In this document: positions 57,939-64,000 of the stretch, in pieces
Layout: each line of letters opens with the position of its first letter
Numbering within the stretch: the first letter of the stretch is position 1
Assembly: GCA_934464775.1 (NCBI GenBank)
Contig: CAKSKG010000010.1
Location: 21,708 to 85,707 of the forward strand
Direction of reading: 5' to 3'
Source of the DNA: an uncultured Oscillospiraceae bacterium
GTDB lineage: Bacteria; Bacillota; Clostridia; Oscillospirales; Ruminococcaceae
Length of the DNA stretch: 64,000 nucleotides
Position numbers and translations under genes: made by a program
The notes under the pieces: model-generated
Seen by the model: only the letters and a program-made list of their open reading frames with translations
Told to the model about the DNA's origin: nothing
The model's database searches: none

Positions 57939-60002
57939 ATGCTGCTGCGAACGGTACTTAATATGTGCATCACCGCTTCTTACATCTGCATTGCGGTGAT
58001 AATACTGCGCTTTTTCATGAAAAAACTCCCCGCAAAATATTCCTATATGCTGTGGGCAATACCGCTGATACGGCTGATATGCCCGTTTTCGGTATCGTCG
58101 GCGGTAAGTATTTTCAATATAATAAAGCCTGCCTCGGCTTCGGGACACACCATAGATTTTATCGCCCCCGACACGGCATTTTCAGCCTCACCCGTTATCG
58201 ACACGGGGATACCGACCTCGGCTGCTTATGCCGAAACGATAACATTTCCGCTGCCTGCGCCGCAGGAGGGCAATATGAACTCGGTAAATCCCATACAGAT
58301 ATGGGCAGCCGTATTAACTGTGATATGGGTCATCGGGATAGCCGCGGCGGCGATATACAGCCTGATATGCATTATGCGGCTGAAACGTGTACTGAAAAAT
58401 TCCCGTCCGCTGAAAGATAATGTGATGCTGTGCGGCGGCATTGAAACGCCTTTTGTTTTCGGGCTTGTCAAGCCGAAGATATACATTCCCGAGGGAACAG
58501 CCGAAAGCTCCCTTGAATATATCATCGCCCACGAGAATGTTCATATCCGCCGAAAGGACTATATCATCAAGCCGCTGGCTTTTGCGGTGCTTGCGGTATA
58601 CTGGTTCAATCCACTTTTCTGGGTGTGCTGCCGTCTTATGGAATCGGATATGGAGCGCTCCTGCGATGAAGCGGCGCTTTCGGGTGCGGATATAAGCACA
58701 CGGAAAGCATATGCAAATGCTCTGCTGGATATTTCGGTGAAAAAGAACCGACTGCACGGCGCAAGGCTTGTGTCATTCGGCGAGAACAGCGTAAAAACAC
58801 GCATAAGATCGGTGCTGAAATATAAAAAGCCTGCGGCGGCTGCGGGAATTTTTGCGGGAGCTGCTGCGGTCATTGCGGCTGTATGCCTGCTGACCGACGG
58901 AAACGGCAGCCTGAAAATAAAAAATGTCACTTCGGCGGAGATCGTCGAAATCAACACTCTGATACAAACTCCCGCAGGGGGAGACACCTGCACTCCCGTT
59001 GACAGCGGACGTTTATCAAGGCTTATCAACGGAATGAAGCTCACCGAGGTAAGCGCAGACCTCTGGCAGATACCCGATAAATATGAGGATCAGAATTATC
59101 TGATGCTGGATCTTTGGGGAAAGAACACCGAATATTCGCTCCTGCTGCTGCCGCCGTTTCTTACCGATGATACTGCCGTCGGAATGGAATCGGTGACGGG
59201 CAAAAAGGTATATGAAAAGCTTATGGCAGTAAGCGATAACGGCAGCGAAAAATATTATCTGATGTCCGACAGTGATTATGACAGGCTCATGAGCCTGATC
59301 GCCGAAAGCATTGATATTTTTCCCGAGGGGGAGTATATATACACGGGTGAATCCGATGCAGGCTGTCCGAAGCTGATCGTGTCCGACACTGCCGACGGCA
59401 AAAGGATAGAGCTGTATTATGATGACAAAGCCGTTGCCGATTTTTCCGATGGGGATATTTCGGCTTACGGAATGCGAATGATATACGGCGGAGCCGAAGC
59501 GGGAACTGCCTTTGAATACATCGGAAACGGAAATATCCGTGTTTATGACGGTCCCTTGAAGTCACTTTCGCTGAGCGGAACATATGCGCTTGAGAAAAAT
59601 TTCACGCTCACATTAGCATCGGACAATGAGATCGGCAGCGGCTATGATAAGCTGCTCTGTATCAATGACAGATATGAGCTTCATTCGGACTTATCCGACA
59701 TATACTTTGTTTTTTCTCCGTCCGAAGCAGGCTATACGGTATGCGGAAACGGTGCTGCGATAACCTTTGAGAATGATTTTTTACGGCTTGAAAACGCACA
59801 CATATATCTTGCCGATCTTAATTCGGACGAAACTCCCGACATTGCCATGGTAATCACCGATCCCGACAATTCATCTTTCGGCATCAGGCTCATTGACGGC
59901 AAAACGCTTGAAGAAATCCTGCCCGATGCATCGGACGATGAAAAGCTTGAACGGCTGGGCAGGGCAGCTGAACTGCCTGAGTTTTTGATGCAGCTTTCGT
60001 GA
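57939..60002 (+). CDS. BlaR1-like M56 membrane metallopeptidase with unknown C-terminal domain
   Basis: A 687-residue sensor protease. Residues 1-325 are the BlaR1/M56 part: membrane helices (NMCITASYICIAVIILRF, WAIPLIRLICPF, IWAAVLTVIWVIGIAAAAIY, plus one near 300) and the zinc site His198-Glu199-x-x-His202 in IIAHENVHIRRKDY, with Glu in MESDMERSCDEAA. The extracytoplasmic part (about 330-687) is not the penicillin-binding domain: no SxxK with KTG is seen. Instead it ends in a DLNSDETPDIAMV stretch like integrin-type repeats. The signal it senses is therefore unlikely to be a beta-lactam bound covalently. Confidence 0.88.
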   Translation: MLLRTVLNMCITASYICIAVIILRFFMKKLPAKYSYMLWAIPLIRLICPFSVSSAVSIFNIIKPASASGHTIDFIAPDTAFSASPVIDTGIPTSAAYAETITFPLPAPQEGNMNSVNPIQIWAAVLTVIWVIGIAAAAIYSLICIMRLKRVLKNSRPLKDNVMLCGGIETPFVFGLVKPKIYIPEGTAESSLEYIIAHENVHIRRKDYIIKPLAFAVLAVYWFNPLFWVCCRLMESDMERSCDEAALSGADISTRKAYANALLDISVKKNRLHGARLVSFGENSVKTRIRSVLKYKKPAAAAGIFAGAAAVIAAVCLLTDGNGSLKIKNVTSAEIVEINTLIQTPAGGDTCTPVDSGRLSRLINGMKLTEVSADLWQIPDKYEDQNYLMLDLWGKNTEYSLLLLPPFLTDDTAVGMESVTGKKVYEKLMAVSDNGSEKYYLMSDSDYDRLMSLIAESIDIFPEGEYIYTGESDAGCPKLIVSDTADGKRIELYYDDKAVADFSDGDISAYGMRMIYGGAEAGTAFEYIGNGNIRVYDGPLKSLSLSGTYALEKNFTLTLASDNEIGSGYDKLLCINDRYELHSDLSDIYFVFSPSEAGYTVCGNGAAITFENDFLRLENAHIYLADLNSDETPDIAMVITDPDNSSFGIRLIDGKTLEEILPDASDDEKLERLGRAAELPEFLMQLS

Positions 60003-60021
60003 TTTAAGGATAACACAAGAT

Positions 60022-60062
60022 AAAAGCTCCCGATTTTAAATCATCGGGAGCTTTGGCTTTTT
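60022..60062 (+). terminator. terminator after the M56 gene
   Basis: 12-bp stem AAAGCTCCCGAT with its complement (60023-60054), followed by GGCTTTTT. Confidence 0.8.
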
Positions 60063-60079
60063 ATAACATCGCATCAAGA

Positions 60080-60526
60080 TCAATCATCGGACAAAACGTC
60101 CAGCACATATGGAATATATACCATATCGTCAAATCCGCATCGGCGGTACAGCTTGACCGCACGGGAATTGTCAGGCTCCGTTTCCAGTCTGAATCGGGCA
60201 TATTTTTTCTGCGAAAGGATGTGCTTTATAAGCTCGCTGCCTATGCCGCAGCCCCTGAACTCGGGCTTTGCGTATATCTCCTCTATCCAACAGACAGGAC
60301 CGCCGCCCTCCTGTGACCATGTTTCCGCCGTCAGCAGATAACCTGCGGTCTTTCCGTCACGCTCGTTTATATAGCACACGGCATAGGGTGTGCCGCTCAT
60401 AAGCTGCTCAAAGGTGCGCTCGATATTTTCCCGTGGGATAGGCTTCAGCACGGCGTCCCCCGAGTAAAAATCCATACACATCGAGATATATTCTTCCTTG
60501 TCGGACTGTTTCAGTTGTCTTATCAT
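60080..60526 (-). CDS. GNAT N-acetyltransferase
   Basis: A 148-residue acetyltransferase with MIRQLKQSDKEEYISMCMDF at the N-terminus, CWIEEIYAKPEFRGCGIGSELI carrying the acetyl-CoA loop, and RLETEPDNSRAVKLYRRCGF as motif B. Substrate unknown. GGAGG precedes ATG. Single gene with its own promoter. Confidence 0.87.
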   Translation of the reverse strand: MIRQLKQSDKEEYISMCMDFYSGDAVLKPIPRENIERTFEQLMSGTPYAVCYINERDGKTAGYLLTAETWSQEGGGPVCWIEEIYAKPEFRGCGIGSELIKHILSQKKYARFRLETEPDNSRAVKLYRRCGFDDMVYIPYVLDVLSDD

Positions 60527-60564
60527 ACTTATCCTCCAAAATCAATGCCGATAATCATAATATT

Positions 60565-60593
60565 ATTATAATACATCTCACCCAAAAAAGCAA
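60565..60593 (-). promoter_or_regulatory. sigma-A promoter of the GNAT gene
   Basis: Minus strand: TTGCTT (60593-60588), 17-base spacer, TATAAT (60570-60565). Confidence 0.7.
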
Positions 60594-60661
60594 GCCTGCG
60601 GAAAAGCCGCAGTTTTGTGCTGTTTTCACACAATTTTCATCTAAATTTGTATGGAAAATCA

Positions 60662-60690
60662 GTGACAAAGCTCCCGAAAAATGTTATAAT
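60662..60690 (+). promoter_or_regulatory. sigma-A promoter of the NlpC/P60 gene
   Basis: GTGACA (60662-60667), 17-base spacer, TATAAT (60685-60690); leader of about 70 bases. Confidence 0.72.
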
Positions 60691-60766
60691 GATAAATAAT
60701 CGGTAACAATATAAAGACAGTTTACCGTCGGAACATCAGAAAAGTATTTTAGGAGAGTGTTAAACG

Positions 60767-62167
60767 TTGAAACACAGGCATCTGAAAAGCGCCGTATCAT
60801 TTATGCTGTGTGCCGCCATATGCTTCGGGGCAATGGACAGGCATCAGGCAGCCGTTCTGGCTGACAGCGTTTCCGAGCTTCAGGCTGAAATGGACGCAAA
60901 CGAGGCTGCTATAAATGAAAAGCGCGATCAGCTTGAACAGCTGCAGGAACAGTCCGCCTCCGCACAGGATTATCTTAATGCACTGTCGGAAAAAATGGAC
61001 CTCCAGCAGAATAATATCGACCTTATAAACGAACAGCTGGATCAGCTTGAATCGGACATTTTGCAGCGAACTGCCGACATTGATGCAATGCAGACAGTCA
61101 TTGATGCAAAAAAGGCGGAGATAGATGTGGACATCGACGCATTCCGTGAGCGTCTCCGTTCGATGTATATGTCGGGTTCGGACAGCATGGCTCAGATACT
61201 TACGGGCGCAACTGATTTCTACGATCTGCTTGCACGCTATGAGCTTATCAACCGTGTTGCCGAATATGACGACAACATGATCGACGGACTCAATGAACAG
61301 CTGGACGATTACAACGCAAAAAATGCGGAACTGAACGAACAGAAAACCGCTCTTGAAGAGAAAAAATCCGAAGCGGAGGACAAGCGTGACGTTCTCCAGG
61401 GCGAAATGAACGCTCTGATAGATGAATACACCGAGTCGCAGACCGTTATGGATCAGCTCATCTCCGACCAGCAGCTTGCACAGAGCGACATCGACTGGCT
61501 CAATTCACAGAACGATAAGCTCGGCGACCGTATCGAGGAGATCAAGGAGCAGGAGCGCATCGCAGCAGAACAGGCCCGCAAGGAAGCCGAGGAGCGCCGC
61601 CGCAGAGAGGAAGAGGAGCGTCAGCGTCAGGAGGAAGAACGACGCCGTCAGGAAGAAGCAGCGCTTATGTCCGCATCGGAGGACAGCGGTGAGGTTTATT
61701 CCTACATAGCGGACGAGCCTGATTACAGCACAGAGGTCTACACAGGCGACCGCAGCGCTATCATCGACTATGCGAAAACATATCTGGGCGTATATTATCA
61801 GTGGTGCGGAAATTATCCCGCTGCGGGATATTACGGACTGGATTGCAGCCATTTTACATATCGTGTAATGGAGCATTTCGGGCTGATGGATTCATACATG
61901 GATTCACGTTCACAGTGCAGCTACTGCACGCCTATATCGAGAGACGAGCTTCAGCCGGGCGATCTGGTATTCTATCAGAACAGCAGCGGACGTGTGGAAC
62001 ACGTTACTATCTACATAGGCAGCGGACAGATAATCGGCGCACAGGGCGGCGATTCATGGGTAACGAGCCAGTCCTCGGCGGAATCTATCAATGCCAAGGT
62101 AAAAATAGTAAGTCTTGACAGCGACCGCCGCTACAAGACCTACGGCAGACTTCCCGGAATGTCCTGA
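60767..62167 (+). CDS. secreted peptidoglycan hydrolase, coiled coil plus NlpC/P60
   Basis: A 466-residue wall enzyme. Signal peptide (MKHRHLKSAVSFMLCAAICF, cleavage near VLADS). Residues about 33-310 form a PcsB/CwlO-type coiled coil with a break near FRERLRSMYMSGSDSMAQIL and an Arg/Glu-rich helix (EERRRREEEERQRQEEE). The C-terminal NlpC/P60 domain has catalytic Cys360 in GLDCSHF and His412 in VEHVTIYIGSG, cutting stem peptides of peptidoglycan. Proteins of this design are usually controlled by FtsEX, which is not in the window. Start is TTG at 60767 after AGGAG. Confidence 0.9.
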   Translation: MKHRHLKSAVSFMLCAAICFGAMDRHQAAVLADSVSELQAEMDANEAAINEKRDQLEQLQEQSASAQDYLNALSEKMDLQQNNIDLINEQLDQLESDILQRTADIDAMQTVIDAKKAEIDVDIDAFRERLRSMYMSGSDSMAQILTGATDFYDLLARYELINRVAEYDDNMIDGLNEQLDDYNAKNAELNEQKTALEEKKSEAEDKRDVLQGEMNALIDEYTESQTVMDQLISDQQLAQSDIDWLNSQNDKLGDRIEEIKEQERIAAEQARKEAEERRRREEEERQRQEEERRRQEEAALMSASEDSGEVYSYIADEPDYSTEVYTGDRSAIIDYAKTYLGVYYQWCGNYPAAGYYGLDCSHFTYRVMEHFGLMDSYMDSRSQCSYCTPISRDELQPGDLVFYQNSSGRVEHVTIYIGSGQIIGAQGGDSWVTSQSSAESINAKVKIVSLDSDRRYKTYGRLPGMS

Positions 62168-62192
62168 TAAGAACATTTTTTCATAAAAAATC

Positions 62193-62234
62193 AAAGGTGA
62201 GAGAAATTGCCGATAGTTTCTCTCACCTTTTTTG
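62193..62234 (+). terminator. terminator after the NlpC/P60 gene
   Basis: Perfect 14-bp stem (62193-62206 with 62217-62230) followed by TTTTG. Confidence 0.88.
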
Positions 62235-62374
62235 TTTTAGGAATGATTTGTAAGCTATCACACCTATAATAAAAAATCGGTTCAATCAGGATTTATCCGA
62301 ATTGATGTCCAAATCCCTGCCCACATACACCGAAAATTTCGTCATTTTAAACTATTACATAAACCCGATATCCA

Positions 62375-62447
62375 TGCTATACTATAATTAATGGTGTGTG
62401 GCATTACTGCGTAAATCCGATCAGTAATGCCGCACACCTTATTTTTT
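62375..62447 (+). promoter_or_regulatory. MATE gene promoter with leader hairpin resembling an attenuator
   Basis: TGCTATACT (62375-62383) is an extended -10 box with a weak TTACAT at -35; an alternative TATAAT lies at 62383-62388. Transcription would start near 62390-62395. A 17-bp stem with one G-U pair (62393-62409 with 62422-62438) follows at once, then TTATTTTTTT, the form of a rho-independent terminator placed before the MATE start codon. It could also be an operator dyad. Confidence 0.5.
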
Positions 62448-62471
62448 TGCCAAAAAGGAGAGATTTTTCAC

Positions 62472-63854
62472 ATGGACGGAACAAAGGACAAAATGCGGAC
62501 CATGCCCGTAAACAAGCTGATGCTGTCAATGGGCATTCCCATGATACTTTCAATGATGCTTCAGGCGGTATACAACATCGTAGACAGCGCTTTTGTATCA
62601 AATATGAAAGTGAACGGCGAAGCCGCACTGAATGCGCTTTCGCTGGCATTCCCATTGCAGGTGCTGCTTATCGCTTTCGGCATCGGCACAGGCGTCGGAG
62701 CAAATGCCCTGCTGTCAAAAAGCCTCGGACAGCAGGACAGGGAAAAGGCAGGAATGGCGGCAGGAAACGCACTTTTCGTCACAGCAGTCATTTACATCAT
62801 CGTGCTGATATTTTCATTCACGGGAGTTGAAGCATACATCGGCTCACAGACGGAAAATCCGCTGATCGCACAAATGGCGTCGGATTATCTGAGGATATGC
62901 TGTATGTTCTCATTCGGCTCGCTTTTCTTTGCGATATACGAAAAGGTATTGCAGGCGGCGGGGCATTCGCTCTATTCAACCATTGCGCAGATATCGGGCG
63001 CAGTTGTGAATATTATCCTCGACCCCATATTTATCTACGGAATAGGCCCCGTGCCCGAATGCGGCGTAAAGGGTGCGGCATATGCAACGGTGATCGGTCA
63101 GATAGTTTCCTTTGTGACGGCGCTGATATTTCATCTTAAAATAAACAAAGCCGTGCCAAACGGCATGAAGTACATCAAGCCGAACCTCGGAATAATCAAG
63201 GAAATTTATGCTATCGGACTTCCTGCGGTAATTGCACAGGCGCTGATGTCGGTAATGACCTATGCGCTGAATATAATCCTCGTGAACATCAGCGAAGCCA
63301 TGGTAACGGCATACGGACTTTTCTATAAGATACAGCAGTTCATACTTTTTGCGGCGTTCGGACTGCGTGACGCTATCACGCCCGTTATTTCATTCAGCCA
63401 TGGCATGGGCAGCCGCAGCAGGATAAATGACGGAATAAAATACGGTCTGATATACACGGCAGTGATAACTCTCATCGGCACGGTGCTTATTGAAGCGCTT
63501 GCGGTTCCGCTTTCGGCGGTGTTCGGACTTTCGGGAGAGACGCAGAGCATCTGTATCGACGCTATGCACATCATTTCGATAAGCTTTGTGTTTGCGGGAA
63601 TAAACATTGCATTTCAGGGCGTATTTCAGGCGCTGGACAGCGGACTTGAATCGCTGATAGTGTCGGTGTGCAGGCAGTTCATATTTGTAATTCCCGTTGC
63701 ATGGGGATTTTCAAAGCTTGCGCTTTCCGACAGCTCCCTTTCATGGACGGTATGGACAACATTCATCATAGCCGAGGTGCTGTCCGATATCATATCGGTT
63801 GTGCTTTTCAGGAGAACTTACAACAGAAAGGTTGAGGTGCTGGCTGAGGAATGA
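62472..63854 (+). CDS. MATE-family efflux transporter
   Basis: A 460-residue exporter with twelve helices in two homologous halves. The NorM/DinF-like start KLMLSMGIPMILSMMLQAVY with YNIVDSAFVS is typical, as are IGTGVGANALLSKSLGQQD in the first half and AFGLRDAITPVISFSHGMGS in the second. These proteins export drugs or cationic metabolites using Na+ or H+. ATG at 62472 is chosen with AAGGAG upstream; the frame from 62427 begins inside the leader hairpin. Confidence 0.92.
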   Translation: MDGTKDKMRTMPVNKLMLSMGIPMILSMMLQAVYNIVDSAFVSNMKVNGEAALNALSLAFPLQVLLIAFGIGTGVGANALLSKSLGQQDREKAGMAAGNALFVTAVIYIIVLIFSFTGVEAYIGSQTENPLIAQMASDYLRICCMFSFGSLFFAIYEKVLQAAGHSLYSTIAQISGAVVNIILDPIFIYGIGPVPECGVKGAAYATVIGQIVSFVTALIFHLKINKAVPNGMKYIKPNLGIIKEIYAIGLPAVIAQALMSVMTYALNIILVNISEAMVTAYGLFYKIQQFILFAAFGLRDAITPVISFSHGMGSRSRINDGIKYGLIYTAVITLIGTVLIEALAVPLSAVFGLSGETQSICIDAMHIISISFVFAGINIAFQGVFQALDSGLESLIVSVCRQFIFVIPVAWGFSKLALSDSSLSWTVWTTFIIAEVLSDIISVVLFRRTYNRKVEVLAEE

Positions 63855-63906
63855 TCGGCAGAAGTTTTCTAATATATCGCATAAAGTCAGGTGCACCATA
63901 AACAAC

Positions 63907-63955
63907 AAAAAAGGCTTCCGTATACTTACATTCTTGCAAGCATACGGAAGCCTTT
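63907..63955 (-). terminator. terminator for a gene beyond the right edge
   Basis: 14-bp stem (63910-63923 with 63942-63955). The T run is strong only in the minus direction (TTTTTTG), so it probably ends a converging gene outside the window; it may also stop the MATE transcript. The last 45 bases hold no gene I can support. Confidence 0.6.
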
Positions 63956-64000
63956 AGTTTCAACGAACTCAATAAATAAAACGAAAAAAAGGCGAATCAA

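Noticed and set aside
57939..60002. Beta-lactam resistance system
   Set aside because: The M56 protein lacks the penicillin-binding sensor motifs and no beta-lactamase or PBP2a gene is linked in the window.

Overview
The window reads as chromosomal DNA of a Gram-positive anaerobe close to Ruminococcus (Oscillospiraceae). The evidence is consistent Firmicutes-type Shine-Dalgarno and sigma-A promoter sequences, frequent TTG starts, fermentative enzymes (pyruvate formate-lyase, pyruvate phosphate dikinase), plant-fibre sugar genes (alpha-galactosidase, xylose isomerase, xylulokinase), a reverse rubrerythrin and a sodium-type F-ATP synthase. The genus is inferred from this gene content, not proven.

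Layout. 1-7.2 kb: end of a hydrolase, a GNAT gene, and a minus-strand block mreB-mreC-mreD followed closely by an alpha-galactosidase. 7.2-11.8 kb: a minus-strand operon PilZ-ParA-ComFB, diverging from a plus-strand group with a membrane protein and a geranylgeranyl-reductase-like flavoprotein. 12-17 kb: secreted VWA protein, 2-hydroxyacid dehydrogenase, remnant of an aldo/keto reductase, and typA. 17.0-17.7 kb: four tRNA genes (Tyr, Thr, Thr, Pro). 18.0-25.1 kb: complete atpIBEFHAGDC operon. 25.4-33.6 kb: secreted protein, rubrerythrin, tcdA group, pflB-pflA, and an SAH-deaminase-like amidohydrolase. 34.8-37.2 kb: TAXI receptor, GltS permease and a small protein. 38.4-40.6 kb: thiI-ispE. 41.1-48.4 kb: a degenerate exonuclease-like protein, xylA, xylB and ppdK. 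48.8-56.6 kb: glmU-prs-pth-mfd. 56.6-64 kb: GNAT genes, a MIF homologue, a BlaI/BlaR1-type pair with two operators, an NlpC/P60 hydrolase and a MATE exporter.

The most unusual content is non-coding. Four copies (three full, one half) of an 0.8-0.9 kb element made of nested inverted repeats lie at 6.3-7.2, 33.7-34.6, 37.3-38.2 and 40.7-41.0 kb. The arms share long conserved pyrimidine tracts, but the stems vary with compensating changes, so base pairing rather than sequence is conserved. No open reading frame is shared between copies. I do not recognise the family. A separate 172-bp palindromic repeat sits in front of mfd.

Functional links. Xylose enters through XylA/XylB under a likely CcpA operator. 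Sugars pass through pyruvate handled by PflB/PflA and PPDK. The ATP synthase c subunit carries a two-carboxylate sodium site, and GltS is also a sodium symporter, which suggests a cell that uses a sodium gradient. Cell-wall functions are spread through the window: mreBCD, glmU, an NlpC/P60 hydrolase and a BlaI/BlaR1-like sensor pair.
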